DNA from: Methanobacteriota archaeon
Lineage (GTDB): Archaea; Halobacteriota; Methanomicrobia; Methanomicrobiales; Methanomicrobiaceae
Reading direction: 5' to 3'
Assembly: GCA_016841665.1 (NCBI GenBank)
Contig: JAENYT010000005.1
Coordinates: 50,625 to 114,624, forward strand
Length of the DNA stretch: 64,000 nt
Below the pieces are notes generated by a model, which made no database searches, was not told the origin of the DNA, and worked only from the letters and a program-made list of their open reading frames with translations. The position numbers were made by a program, and so were the translations under genes. Positions 8,955-17,961 of the stretch are shown here, one piece after another (within the stretch, counting starts at the first letter, position 1; each line of letters starts with the position of its first letter).

Positions 8955-9521
8955 TCAACGCGAGGCCAATTCTCTGCAGATGGCATCGAAGTTTTCATAG
9001 ACGCGTCGGCCATCCTCGGTGTGGCTTACTTCGGGATGCCACTGGATGCCGTAGATACGGTGCGCCGGGTCGGCGATGGCTTCGGCCCCGCATATCGATG
9101 ACCGCGCCAGAAGTGAAAAGCCCTCGGGCACCACCGACACCTCATCCGCGTGGCTTGCCCAGACATTGATGCTGTCCGGATACCCGGCGAGAATGTCGTC
9201 GTGGTCGATGATCTCCACCCGTACGGCCCCGTACCCGCCGCTGGCCCCTTTCGTGACGGTGCCGCCCTTTGTGGCGGCGATCACATGCAGCCCAAGGCAG
9301 ATCCCGAGCACGGGGAGGTCCAGATCCAGGTACTGCGGAGCATTGTTCACCCTGCTGATATCCGGCCCCCCTCCGAGAATGATGCCGCGGCACTCCTCGG
9401 CCACCTGTTCCGGGGGAGTCGTATTCGGGATCATCTTCGCATCGATCTCCAGATCCCGCAGCATCCGGAGGATGAGATGATTGAACTGCCCGAAATTATT
9501 GACCACGTACAGAGGACGCAT
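8955..9521 (-). CDS. guaAA: GMP synthase subunit A (glutamine amidotransferase)
   Basis: 188 residues, the typical size of the separate archaeal amidotransferase subunit that hydrolyses glutamine and feeds ammonia to GuaAB for XMP to GMP conversion. The class I triad is visible: nucleophile Cys in LGICLGLH (about residue 74), and the His-x-Glu pair in IQWHPEVSH (about 163-165). The oxyanion loop GGGPD is at 51-55. The synthetase subunit GuaAB is not in the window. It is first in a minus-strand operon with a YkgJ-family and a TraB-family gene. Confidence 0.95.
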   Translation of the reverse strand: MRPLYVVNNFGQFNHLILRMLRDLEIDAKMIPNTTPPEQVAEECRGIILGGGPDISRVNNAPQYLDLDLPVLGICLGLHVIAATKGGTVTKGASGGYGAVRVEIIDHDDILAGYPDSINVWASHADEVSVVPEGFSLLARSSICGAEAIADPAHRIYGIQWHPEVSHTEDGRRVYENFDAICRELASR

Positions 9522-9636
9522 TTTATCAATATGGGAAGTCCGAGAGTATAGCGTTTTGTGAGGGGGCCAACGAACCTCCGGGTGCGCATCACCTTCACAA
9601 GAAAAAATGGGTAAACAGGGGTGGATAATTCACCCT

Positions 9637-10653
9637 TCAATCATAGCTGTCGACAAACCGGAGAATGCTACCGGTGATCTCTTCCGGCGTATATCCCATA
9701 ATGCGGGCGAGGAGCATGGCTCCCCCGGCCCCCATTCCCTCCTTCACCTCACCGATGCAGTACCGGGCGAGCCCCCCGTGCCCGAGATCGCCAAACGCGG
9801 GATCGACGTAATACGCAGTCGTGCCCACCTCCTCGACGGTCGCCGCAAAGCTTGCACTCGGGTCGTCACGGAGATAGACCGTGGTGGCGAGCGGGGGCAT
9901 CGCCTCCCCCATTGTCCCCAGCAGCGCTGCGACTGCGAGCATCTGCGTCCCGCCGGCAAGCACCAGTGTCCCCTCGTACGCGGTCGCAATGCCGGCCGCC
10001 ACCGCCATCATGGGGTCGCCTGCGTAGCGGATGATGTCGAGGGGATCCGTTATCCCGTCGTACCGGATACGGTGCAGGGCCAGTTCTGCCACTTCGTCCT
10101 TGAGCCCGTGGGGGTTCTCGACAAAACTGCTGCTCACGCGGGCATCGTACCCGAGGGCACGGAGCACGCAGAGCGCGGTGGTGGTCCCGCCGGGGACGCA
10201 CTCACCGAGCACCAGAAGATCGCTGATCGAATTGTAGATTGAGGCGATATACTGCCCTTTTTCAAAAAGCCCTGCCACACCGGGGACGGCCTCGCCGTAG
10301 CGGGGATCTTCTCCGGGCGTCCCGTAGACATCAAGGCAGGGGACCGTGGGGGAATACCTGAGCCCCGCATTGATGAAGAGGGGCGCAAGCCCGGTCAGCT
10401 CGACCATCGAGCGGGTGATCGTTGCGGGGGTGGGGCACCCGGTGGGCGTGTTGGGTTTTTCCGACATGCTCGTGATCGATCCGCGGGCCACGAGTTCCGC
10501 GTCGAGAATGGGGGTGTAGAGAGTTTTTTCCGGGGAGGGACCTGCTCCCGAGATACCGGGAACCGTACTGAGCATGGTGTTGCCGAGTATCAGGCTCAGG
10601 ATGGGTCGTGTGAACGTGAAGGACGGTGGTTCCGAGAGAAAAACCATACCCAT
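9637..10653 (-). CDS. cobT: Nicotinate-nucleotide-dimethylbenzimidazole phosphoribosyltransferase-like protein (CobT, archaeal type)
   Basis: 338 residues of the archaeal CobT family (TIGR00303-like), which activates the lower-ligand base of cobamides as an alpha-riboside phosphate. Characteristic blocks include ECVPGGTTTALCVLRALGYDA, quoted in part as GECVPGGTTTALCVLRA, LVLAGGTQMLAVAALLG, and PAFGDLGHGGLARYCIGE (in part). The ATG at 10653 is preceded by GAGGAG at 10-nt spacing, which picks it over 10647 and over the longer upstream frame. It lies near cobZ and cobS but is separated from them by the large coiled-coil gene. Methanogens usually carry 5-hydroxybenzimidazolyl cobamide, so the true base may be that. 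Confidence 0.88.
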   Translation of the reverse strand: MGMVFLSEPPSFTFTRPILSLILGNTMLSTVPGISGAGPSPEKTLYTPILDAELVARGSITSMSEKPNTPTGCPTPATITRSMVELTGLAPLFINAGLRYSPTVPCLDVYGTPGEDPRYGEAVPGVAGLFEKGQYIASIYNSISDLLVLGECVPGGTTTALCVLRALGYDARVSSSFVENPHGLKDEVAELALHRIRYDGITDPLDIIRYAGDPMMAVAAGIATAYEGTLVLAGGTQMLAVAALLGTMGEAMPPLATTVYLRDDPSASFAATVEEVGTTAYYVDPAFGDLGHGGLARYCIGEVKEGMGAGGAMLLARIMGYTPEEITGSILRFVDSYD

Positions 10654-10752
10654 CAATAGTGCGCTCCTCGTAGTAAAAAGTGCGGGATTTCCCGCCGTGG
10701 AGAAGAAGGCAATGCCGGGAACAAGGGAAAGAAAAGTGCGATGCACAACGTT

Positions 10753-13700
10753 TCAAGACTTGAGACGCTTGCGCAGCTTGAAGAGTATGCCGTCTTCCGC
10801 CTCTTGCTTCAATTTATCCATCGTTTCGACCGCGCTCAAGCCTGCAGTGCGCACATGCGTCCCTTCATTCCCGGGGAGCGTACCTTCCCGCTGGGAATTA
10901 TTCACCATTTCAAGGGCGTTTTTCAGCGCGGCCTGCATCCGCGCCTTTTCCGAGCTGGTCACCCTGACCTCCTTGTAGAAACGGTGTACCTGCTCCATCG
11001 ATACCTTCGGGATTTCGGCCCCTAAATGCCCGTTTTCACCCGCGGAGGGAGCGGGAGGAGCGTGTCCCGGGGAAGCATCAGCCTTCGTCATGGCCGGCTC
11101 ACCGGGTTCGGGCACGGCCGGTCCCTGAACGGGAACGCCGGCAATGTTGTTCAACCCCGCACCGGGCATGATGCGCTCCAGAAGATCGTCGGGAATGTCG
11201 ATCTCACCTTCGTTTCTTTCCGTTGCTGCAGGTGACTCGGGGGCTGTTTCGCCGTGGAACCGGTTTTTATCGAAATTCGCCGTTTCGGTTTCTTTCTTGA
11301 GGAGGTTCACCTGACCGAGGGAGTACTTGAGGGCATCCTGCAGTTTCTCCCTCTCGGCATGCGTGGTTTGAAGTTCGGCCTTCAAACGGTTGATCTGGTC
11401 GAGAAGATGCTCCATTTCCCTGGTCGCATCGATGAATACCTCCTGCATTTCAGCCTTTTCCGCCTTTAAGCCCTTCACCTCACCTCTCAGCTGCTCAAGC
11501 TCTTCAAGCGCATTGTCGAGCGCAATCTGCACACCCACCTCGTCGGCAATATCGGGCTTCTGCCGGATGCGATCGAGTTCCTCCCGCACCTCCAGGAATT
11601 CGGCTTCCAGCTCATCATTCCGGGCGGCAGCCAATTCCATCATCCCCTGTTGTTGGCTGACCAGTTCAAGCGCATCGTTGAGGGCCGTCTGGATCCCACT
11701 TCTTTCTGTCCTGAGCGCGACGGTTTCACGCTCAAGCTCCGCAACCCGGGTATCTGCCGCATGGTCAGGATGGTCATTGTCGGCGGTGGATGCCTCGAAC
11801 GCATTGCGAAGCTGCAGCACCTCATCCTGCGATGCGGCGAGGGCGAGGGCCAGATCATTTCTCCTGCTGCGGATATCCGCAACCATACGATCGAGGTCCT
11901 CCACGCGGGCATCGGCACGCGCAAGGGCAGCCGAGAGTTCAGTGTTGCGGGCCGAGACTTCACGGGCATCGGCATGCAGCTGCTCGTGTTCAGCCCGGAC
12001 CGCGAAGAGAGAGGCCTCGAGACCCGCCTTTTCCCTGCCCGCCGACGCAAGCGCTTCCTCCAGCGCCGCAGCGCGTGCCGTGAGTGCCTCCACCTCTCCA
12101 TCCAGGCGGGATTTTTCCGCGTGCGCTTCAGAAAAGGCACAGTTGAGCGCTTCGTTCTCCTGCCGGAACGCGTCAATCCTTCTCAGGAGGTCAGCCCTCT
12201 CCTGGTGCATCCCTGACCACTCGAACTCCAGCATGCCGATACGCTCCTTTGCCTTTCCCAGGGCATCGCCGAGATCCGCCTTTTCAGCCTCGATCCCCGC
12301 GCTCTTTGCATAGAGATCCTCGAGTTCGCTTCGTGCGGCCAGTAGATCGGAAAGGATCCGGGATTTTTCAGAGGTGACTCCCTCAAACGCGTCCTGGAGC
12401 GCTTCCACACGGGAATCGGCGTTCTCAAGCGCTTCGGTAAGGTTCGCGTGCTCCTGCTCAGCGGTTGCAATTGCGTTCTTCAGGGATTCGATCTCGCTAT
12501 TGGCAGCCTTGAGGGAGGATTCGATCTCGGTCTTCTCCGCATTGACCGAAATCGCCTCATTCCGCCACCGGCCGGTTTCATCCCGCGCGTCCGCAAGGGC
12601 TTGCTCGCGTTCACGCCCCGCGCCCTTGAGTTCCTGCACGGTCTGGTTGAGCTCGTAGATACGCACGCGTGAGAGATGGAGCTCATCTCGATATGCGTCC
12701 CGTTCATCGCTCGCACGCTCGTATTCGGTCAGCAGCTCCTCGAGCTCATTCTGAACCCCGCGCAGCTGTTCAGCCTGTGCCCCACGCTCGCCCTCAATGC
12801 GTGCGGTCTCCTCTTGTAATCCGTCGATCCGCTCCAGCGCATCGCTGAGCGCCGACTCGGTCTCGCGGTTTTTCTCCGATAGGGCGTACATTGCCTGCTT
12901 CAGCCGGTCACCCTCGGCAGCTGTCTCCTCGAGGATCGCGTTGAGCTGCTCTTTTTCGTCCTGGAGCGTTGTGATCTCTTCATTGAACCGTTGCAGTTCT
13001 TCCAGCGTTTCATGCAGCTGATTCTGCATGCGCACCTTTTCCCTCTGCGAAACCAGGACTTCCCCGTTGTAGCGTTCGACCTGCGTCAGCGACTGCTCGA
13101 CCTGGCGGAGCGCCTCTCTCAGTGCCGCCTGCATGCGGGCATTTTCCTGTTCCGCCTGCAGTGTCTCTCTGTTCACATGGTCGACCTGAAGCAGGGCATT
13201 GTTCAGTGCGCGCTGGATGCGGGTATTTTCCTCCTCCACCCGTGCGGCTTCCCGTTCCAGCACAGCCACCCGTTTTAGTGCCGACCGGGCATTTCGCACC
13301 GCACCGTCACGCTCCTCTTCGGCGGACTGCACCTTTGATTGCAGGGTTTTGATCTGCGTGACATGCGAGTCCAGTTCGGCACGAAGGCGGCTCTTTTCGG
13401 CATCCGCCTTCCTGCTCTCCTCACGAAGGGTCCCGACCTCGTCAAGGGAGCCCTCCACCCGGTTGAGCGCATGCTTGAGTGCCTCCTGCATCTGCTGTTT
13501 TTCTTGCCGGGCCTGCGCTGCCTCACTTTTGAAGTGGTCCAGCAGCTCGAGGATATTCATCAGGGAGGTCTGCATGCGCGTAGTGATCGCGTCATCCCGC
13601 TCGATGGTATGGGTGACATGGTTGACGCTCTCGACACTCTCTCTCAGTATATGGTGGATCCTGGAAAACTGGGATTCTTCCTCGTCTTGCTTCTGGAAAA

Positions 13701-13812
13701 ACGTCCTGATCATATTGGATGCGTGCTGCGCACGGGATGTATTCGCGATTTCGGCATCGCTATCGATTTTTTTGAGTATATCCTCCGGTAATTTTACTGT
13801 GATGGTCGGCAT
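10753..13812 (-). CDS. Giant coiled-coil protein with N-terminal ribbon-helix-helix DNA-binding domain
   Basis: 1019 residues. Residues 1-45 are a CopG/MetJ-type ribbon-helix-helix (MPTITVKLPEDILKKID then an A-R-A/M-I helix), normally a dimeric DNA-binding module. From about residue 55 to 880 the sequence is an almost unbroken charged coiled coil with no transmembrane segment or signal peptide. A recurring unit of the form E-x-x-R-M-Q-x-A-L-x-x-A-L-x-x-V recurs at heptad-compatible spacings of 28 or 35 residues (seen near 95, 195, 223, 258 and again near 970). A Pro/Gly-rich linker covers about 885-950, followed by a last coiled-coil unit. There is no Walker motif, so it is not SMC. I infer an architectural or scaffold protein that tethers DNA, or an autoregulated structural protein. 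SD GGGGAG lies just before ATG 13812. Confidence 0.85.
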   Translation of the reverse strand: MPTITVKLPEDILKKIDSDAEIANTSRAQHASNMIRTFFQKQDEEESQFSRIHHILRESVESVNHVTHTIERDDAITTRMQTSLMNILELLDHFKSEAAQARQEKQQMQEALKHALNRVEGSLDEVGTLREESRKADAEKSRLRAELDSHVTQIKTLQSKVQSAEEERDGAVRNARSALKRVAVLEREAARVEEENTRIQRALNNALLQVDHVNRETLQAEQENARMQAALREALRQVEQSLTQVERYNGEVLVSQREKVRMQNQLHETLEELQRFNEEITTLQDEKEQLNAILEETAAEGDRLKQAMYALSEKNRETESALSDALERIDGLQEETARIEGERGAQAEQLRGVQNELEELLTEYERASDERDAYRDELHLSRVRIYELNQTVQELKGAGREREQALADARDETGRWRNEAISVNAEKTEIESSLKAANSEIESLKNAIATAEQEHANLTEALENADSRVEALQDAFEGVTSEKSRILSDLLAARSELEDLYAKSAGIEAEKADLGDALGKAKERIGMLEFEWSGMHQERADLLRRIDAFRQENEALNCAFSEAHAEKSRLDGEVEALTARAAALEEALASAGREKAGLEASLFAVRAEHEQLHADAREVSARNTELSAALARADARVEDLDRMVADIRSRRNDLALALAASQDEVLQLRNAFEASTADNDHPDHAADTRVAELERETVALRTERSGIQTALNDALELVSQQQGMMELAAARNDELEAEFLEVREELDRIRQKPDIADEVGVQIALDNALEELEQLRGEVKGLKAEKAEMQEVFIDATREMEHLLDQINRLKAELQTTHAEREKLQDALKYSLGQVNLLKKETETANFDKNRFHGETAPESPAATERNEGEIDIPDDLLERIMPGAGLNNIAGVPVQGPAVPEPGEPAMTKADASPGHAPPAPSAGENGHLGAEIPKVSMEQVHRFYKEVRVTSSEKARMQAALKNALEMVNNSQREGTLPGNEGTHVRTAGLSAVETMDKLKQEAEDGILFKLRKRLKS

Positions 13813-13847
13813 GCCTCACTCCCCGTAAATAGTGTGCATAATTTCCT

Positions 13848-13860
13848 CATATATATATCT
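13848..13860 (-). promoter_or_regulatory. TATA box for the RHH/coiled-coil gene
   Basis: The minus strand reads GATATATATATGA here, about 40 bp before the ATG at 13812. It is the strongest TATA-like run in the local AT-rich stretch and would give a short leader that includes the GGGGAGTGAGG Shine-Dalgarno region. Confidence 0.5.
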
Positions 13861-13996
13861 CTTTCATTTTCGACAGAAGAGTGAATGCCTTGAAATAACC
13901 AGATATTGAGGTTAAATACTCAATAGATGCCTCTATTGGATCATGTATCACTGCAGGGAAAAATGCAGGAGCGCGCACAGCAGAGATAACTGAAAA

Positions 13997-14020
13997 TGCA
14001 TCAGGAATACATCTGATGCA
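13997..14020. repeat. 8-bp inverted repeat in the RHH/cobZ divergent gap
   Basis: TGCATCAG (13997-14004) and CTGATGCA (14013-14020) are perfect inverted arms around an 8-nt spacer. The gap 13813-14084 is AT-rich and otherwise holds only promoter-like sequence. The 8-bp arms could be an operator, possibly for the neighbouring ribbon-helix-helix protein itself (inference), or an RNA hairpin. Confidence 0.35.
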
Positions 14021-14084
14021 TACAACGATAGGCATGCATTCAAACAAGAATACGTTAATACAATATTTCTTTATAGACTAATGG

Positions 14085-14519
14085 ATGTTCGAAATTCTGG
14101 AGAGGCTGGAGCACCGGTGCGTGGTGCTCTCCGACATCGTCGATGCAGCGATGGTGCTCTATGTCCCCCATGGCATCGAAGCGGCGGAGGCGGGATCGCG
14201 GCTTGAAGAGAAGATCCTCGCCGCACTCACGGACCCCAACGTATGCTCCCTCCTTATTGCCGCGATTCTCCTCGAAGACGACCTGGTGAATAACAGAGAC
14301 CACTCGGAGCTGGGCAATGATCCGGTCTTCCTCCTCGCCGACGAGATCATCGGCATGGCGATCGCCGAGGTGATCGGGGGTACCTATGCACGGTTTGAAT
14401 TCACCCGGTACGACCAGCAGAAACCCGGCATTCTCTCGCGTCTCGGCCCTTTCCTCGACGATGCCGTCGCGGGCCTCATCGCCGGGTGCACGTCACGTCT
14501 TTACAGTGAGTCAGGATGA
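14085..14519 (+). CDS. cobZ: Alpha-ribazole phosphatase CobZ
   Basis: 144 residues of the archaeal CobZ family, a PgpA-like phosphatase that removes phosphate from alpha-ribazole 5'-phosphate or adenosylcobalamin phosphate in cobamide assembly. Residues 60-125 hold the characteristic acidic helix pattern (ILLEDDLVNN, LADEIIGMAIAEVIGG, FLDDAVAGLIAG). It overlaps cobS by ATGA (4 bp), which strongly supports the assignment. An AT-rich TATA-like TTTCTTTATAG lies just upstream of the ATG with no good Shine-Dalgarno, so a short leader is likely. Confidence 0.85.
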   Translation: MFEILERLEHRCVVLSDIVDAAMVLYVPHGIEAAEAGSRLEEKILAALTDPNVCSLLIAAILLEDDLVNNRDHSELGNDPVFLLADEIIGMAIAEVIGGTYARFEFTRYDQQKPGILSRLGPFLDDAVAGLIAGCTSRLYSESG

Positions 14520-15229
14520 ACGCCATCATCGCCCTCCTCCAGTTCTGCACCATCCTGCCTCTCGGGAAACCTGCGGAATTTGACGCATTCGCACGCAACT
14601 CGTACCTCTACCCGCTGGCAGGATGGGTCATCGGCGCGCTTGCCGCCATTCCCGCCATCTTCATCCCCGGGGATGCCATTGCCGCGGCCGCCGCCCTCGC
14701 CTTCGTGCTGATCCTTTCTGGGTGCAACCATCTCGACGGACTGCTCGATTTTGGCGACGGCCTGATGGCGCACGGGAGCAGGGAAAAGCGGGTCAATGCA
14801 ATGACCGATCGCCAGATAGGGACCGGAGGCGTAGCTGCAGCCTTCATCGTGATCCTGCTCGCATTCTCCGGCCTCCTCTCGGTGCCGTCCATCCCCATTG
14901 CAATCATTATTGCGGAAGTCTGCGCAAAGGCCGCGATGGCACTCCTCACCGTGACAGGGCCACCGTGCAAAGAAGGTCTGCACAGCTACCTCCACGCCCG
15001 CACCCGTCCCTGGTTTCCCCTCGCGACAGCATTGCTCTGTCTACCGCTCTTTCTTTTACCCGGATCCGCTGTCGGCACGGCCGCCGCCCTGCTCACGGCC
15101 TTCCTCGTCGTCGTCGCCGTGCGTGTTGTGGCGATGCGGTTGTTCGGCGGGGTGAACGGTGATGTCGTAGGGGCATCGAGCGAGATCACCCGCGCGCTCG
15201 CTCTGGTCGCACTTGCCCTCGCCGGGTAG
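14516..15229 (+). CDS. cobS: Adenosylcobinamide-GDP ribazoletransferase (cobalamin synthase)
   Basis: 237 residues, an integral membrane enzyme that joins adenosylcobinamide-GDP and alpha-ribazole (phosphate) to finish the cobamide. The family landmarks are the N-terminal FCTILPLGKP, the acidic motif NHLDGLLDFGDGLMAHG near residues 60-77, and DRQIGTGGVAAAF. About six hydrophobic segments follow. It is translationally coupled to cobZ. Its product presumably serves methyl-H4MPT:CoM methyltransferase (Mtr) and other corrinoid proteins, which are not in this window. Confidence 0.92.
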   Translation: MNAIIALLQFCTILPLGKPAEFDAFARNSYLYPLAGWVIGALAAIPAIFIPGDAIAAAAALAFVLILSGCNHLDGLLDFGDGLMAHGSREKRVNAMTDRQIGTGGVAAAFIVILLAFSGLLSVPSIPIAIIIAEVCAKAAMALLTVTGPPCKEGLHSYLHARTRPWFPLATALLCLPLFLLPGSAVGTAAALLTAFLVVVAVRVVAMRLFGGVNGDVVGASSEITRALALVALALAG

Positions 15230-15296
15230 GGCGCAGGGCGGCATCGCCATGCAGCCACAGGAGTATTTAACGTCATGCGCGTGTAACTCTGCTTCG

Positions 15297-16157
15297 ATGA
15301 TCAGGGAGTACGGCATCCACCTCAAAGGTGGAATCATCGCCCAGAGAGATGCCGATTACTGTACACTCAGGCTGCGGATGCCGGCAGGAGTTCTCGACAC
15401 CACGCGCATGCGCGGGATTGCGGAAATCGCAGATACCTACGGCAATGGCACCGTGCATCTCACCACCCGGCAGACCATCGAGGTTCCGGATATCCATAAT
15501 CTCAAACTGGAAGAGGTTTTCGAAGCACTCCGGGCGAACGGGACCCCCGTGGGGGCGGAGGCCGACGAAATAGTCAATATCATCGCCTGTCCCGGGACCG
15601 CACGGTGTAAATACGCGAATATCGATTCCATCGCCCTTGCCCAGCGGGTGGATAAAAGCCTCTTCGGCAAGCAGGTGCCGGTGAAGGTGCGCATATCCGT
15701 CTCTGCGTGCCCTTACGCCTGCACGAGCCCCCTGTTCAATGAAATCGGGGTGATCGGGCGTATCGAGCCGCTGAGGGAACCCGGACTCTGTACGGGGTGC
15801 GGAACCTGCGCGGAGTACTGCAAGGAATGTGCCATCAGCATTAAAAACGGTGTATCGGCGCTCAATGATGACAAATGCATCATGTGCGGCGTGTGCATCC
15901 ATTCGTGCCCTTTCGAGCTGCTCAAATCAAAGCACCGACATTACCTGATCACGGTCGGCGGACGGCGGGGGAGACATCCGCAGATGGGCCGCGAACTGGT
16001 TGCAGTGGAGACCGAAGACGAGGCGGTCGAGGTGATCGAGCGCATCGTGAACTGGGTGAGGCGACGCGCATGGAGCGGACGGCTCCTCTCCGATCAGCTC
16101 GATGACCTGCAGTTCGAACAATTCAAAGCAGAGGTCATCAGTGACATGGAAAAATAG
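15297..16157 (+). CDS. Dissimilatory sulfite reductase-like protein (siroheme/4Fe-4S plus ferredoxin domain)
   Basis: 286 residues, a single-subunit sulfite/nitrite-reductase-like protein of the small methanogen type (Dsr-LP). The N-terminal half carries the ferredoxin-like nitrite/sulfite reductase domain (TLRLRMPAG, HLTTRQTIE). The siroheme-cluster motifs C-x5-C (CPGTARC) and C-x3-C (CPYAC) lie near residues 98-145. A C-terminal 2x[4Fe-4S] insert has CTGCGTCAEYC and CIMCGVCIHSC. The physiological substrate in methanogens is not settled. I choose ATG 15297: a TATA-like AGTATTTAAC sits about 27 bp upstream, which fits a leaderless mRNA. An in-frame ATG at 15249 is the alternative. Confidence 0.87.
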   Translation: MIREYGIHLKGGIIAQRDADYCTLRLRMPAGVLDTTRMRGIAEIADTYGNGTVHLTTRQTIEVPDIHNLKLEEVFEALRANGTPVGAEADEIVNIIACPGTARCKYANIDSIALAQRVDKSLFGKQVPVKVRISVSACPYACTSPLFNEIGVIGRIEPLREPGLCTGCGTCAEYCKECAISIKNGVSALNDDKCIMCGVCIHSCPFELLKSKHRHYLITVGGRRGRHPQMGRELVAVETEDEAVEVIERIVNWVRRRAWSGRLLSDQLDDLQFEQFKAEVISDMEK

Positions 16158-16181
16158 GGCCGAAAGGGCCCTCTTCCAGCA

Positions 16182-16484
16182 TTAAATGCGGTACATCGAT
16201 TTGAACCCTGCGCCTGCGTCATCGTCGCACTCGATGGCATCTCCATCGCGAACGAGGGTATTGAACATCAGCGCAGCGTTCAGGAGATCCTCATCGGAGG
16301 CGGCACCTCGTTTTACCCCCTCCATCTTCTGCCGCTGGGGCGAGGGGAGCACGCGTTTGCCCACCCGCACGCCTGCACAGTGTGCGCAGTAGGCACAGTT
16401 CCGGTACACCGAGAGCCATCCGTCTGCACATTCCACGAGTACGTCATTCTTTGATTCTTCCCGCTTGAAAGGCAGCGTTTTCAT
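16182..16484 (-). CDS. Hypothetical protein with cysteine pair cluster
   Basis: About 100 residues, converging with the preceding gene. I do not recognise the family. It has a compact cysteine motif NCAYCAHCAG (C-x2-C-x2-C) near residue 30 that could bind a metal, a basic middle (VGKRVLPSPQRQ) and an acidic tail (ECDDDAG). Starts at 16484, 16496 or 16511 are all possible, and none has a clear Shine-Dalgarno at normal spacing. Base composition matches the host chromosome and the frame is clean, so I believe it is a real gene. Confidence 0.6.
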   Translation of the reverse strand: MKTLPFKREESKNDVLVECADGWLSVYRNCAYCAHCAGVRVGKRVLPSPQRQKMEGVKRGAASDEDLLNAALMFNTLVRDGDAIECDDDAGAGFKSMYRI

Positions 16485-16570
16485 AAGAATATACATGCAC
16501 CTCAAAGCCATAATAGGATGTCGATCAGCAGAGAAGGGCGCATTCTGGTGGGTTTTGGAAAGAGAAATCC

Positions 16571-16600
16571 TTTATATACATTGCTTTCCAATATATGATA
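16571..16600 (+). promoter_or_regulatory. Promoter of tuf
   Basis: TTTATATACA (16571-16580) is a textbook archaeal TATA box, with a second AATATATGATA at 16590-16600. The ATG at 16658 is 80 bp downstream, giving a leader of about 55 nt that contains the TTGGAGGTT Shine-Dalgarno. A strong promoter is expected for EF-1alpha. Confidence 0.65.
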
Positions 16601-16657
16601 CTCGTATCAATACGATCGGGCGAATATGACCGCTCCACGTTTTGGAGGTTTTTAATT

Positions 16658-17935
16658 ATGGCAGGTGAGAAACCCCACATAAATCTGGCAGTTATTGGTC
16701 ACATTGACCATGGAAAGTCAACTACCGTCGGACGTCTGCTCTTCGAGACGGGAGCAGTACCTCCCCACATCATCGAGGGGTACCGGAAGGAGGCCGAGTC
16801 CAAGGGTAAGGGTTCATTCGAGTTCGCATGGGTTATGGACAACCTTAAGGAGGAGCGCGAGCGCGGTATCACCATCGATATCGCTCACAAGCGGTTCGAC
16901 ACCGACAAGTACTACTTCACCATCGTGGACTGCCCGGGCCACCGTGACTTCGTCAAGAACATGATCACCGGTGCGTCCCAGGCCGATGCCGCACTCCTCG
17001 TCGTTGCCGCGCCGGACGGCGTGATGGAGCAGACCAAAGAGCACGTCTTCCTCTCCAGAACGCTCGGCATCAATCAGCTTATCATCGGCATCAACAAGAT
17101 GGACGCCGCCAAGTACGACGAAAAGCGTTTCAACGAGGTCAAGGAGCAGCTCTCCCAGCTCATCAAGATGGTCGGCTACAACCCCGCAAACATCACATTC
17201 ATCCCGATGAGCGCATTTATGGGCGACAACATCTCCAAGAAGAGCGAGAACACGCCGTGGTACACCGGCCCGACGCTCCTCGAGTCCCTCGACATGCTGA
17301 CCGAACCCGAAAAGCCCATCGAGCTGCCCCTGCGTCTCCCCATCCAGGACGTCTACTCCATCTCCGGTATCGGGACCGTGCCCGTGGGCCGTGTCGAGAC
17401 CGGGGTAATGAAGAAAGGAATGAAGGTCTCCTTCATGCCCGCAAACAAAGAAGGCGAGGTTAAGAGCATCGAGATGCACCACGAAGAGCAGCCTCAGGCA
17501 CTCCCCGGTGACAACGTCGGGTTCAATGTCCGCGGTATCGGCAAGAACGATATTCGCCGCGGCGACGTCTGCGGTCCCGCAGATGTGCCCCCGACGGTGG
17601 CCGACGAATTCGTCGCGCAGATCGTGGTCCTTCACCACCCCAGCGCCCTGACCGTCGGCTACACGCCGGTATTCCACGCCCACACCGCACAGGTCGCCTG
17701 CACCTTTATTGAGCTGCAGAAGAAACTCGACCCCCGTACAGGCCAGGTCAAGGAGGAGAATCCGACGTTCCTCAAGACCGGCGATGCGGCCATCGTCAAG
17801 ATCAAGCCGACACGCCCCATGGTCATCGAGAAGGTCAAGGAGATCCCGCAGCTGGGCAGATTCGCGATCCGTGATATGGGTTCCACCATCGCTGCCGGAA
17901 TGGTCATCGATATCGAGGCCAAGCAGTATAGATAA
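16658..17935 (+). CDS. tuf: Translation elongation factor 1-alpha
   Basis: 425 residues, the usual archaeal EF-1alpha length. It delivers aminoacyl-tRNA to the ribosome as a GTP complex. G-box motifs: GHIDHGKST (about 14-22), DIAHKRF switch region, DCPGHRDF (about 91-98) and NKMD (about 146-149). ATG 16658 is chosen by the GGAGG six to nine bases upstream and by the family N-terminus [15 protein letters not shown]. rps10 follows 26 bp later with its own GGAG, the conserved archaeal tuf-rps10 arrangement. Confidence 0.98.
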   Translation: MAGEKPHINLAVIGHIDHGKSTTVGRLLFETGAVPPHIIEGYRKEAESKGKGSFEFAWVMDNLKEERERGITIDIAHKRFDTDKYYFTIVDCPGHRDFVKNMITGASQADAALLVVAAPDGVMEQTKEHVFLSRTLGINQLIIGINKMDAAKYDEKRFNEVKEQLSQLIKMVGYNPANITFIPMSAFMGDNISKKSENTPWYTGPTLLESLDMLTEPEKPIELPLRLPIQDVYSISGIGTVPVGRVETGVMKKGMKVSFMPANKEGEVKSIEMHHEEQPQALPGDNVGFNVRGIGKNDIRRGDVCGPADVPPTVADEFVAQIVVLHHPSALTVGYTPVFHAHTAQVACTFIELQKKLDPRTGQVKEENPTFLKTGDAAIVKIKPTRPMVIEKVKEIPQLGRFAIRDMGSTIAAGMVIDIEAKQYR

Positions 17936-17961
17936 CCACCCACCATTTTTGGAGATATATT

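Noticed and set aside
13847..14047. 66-codon minus-strand frame in the RHH/cobZ gap
   Set aside because: It sits across the promoter and the inverted repeat, has no ribosome site, and its composition is not like the neighbouring genes.
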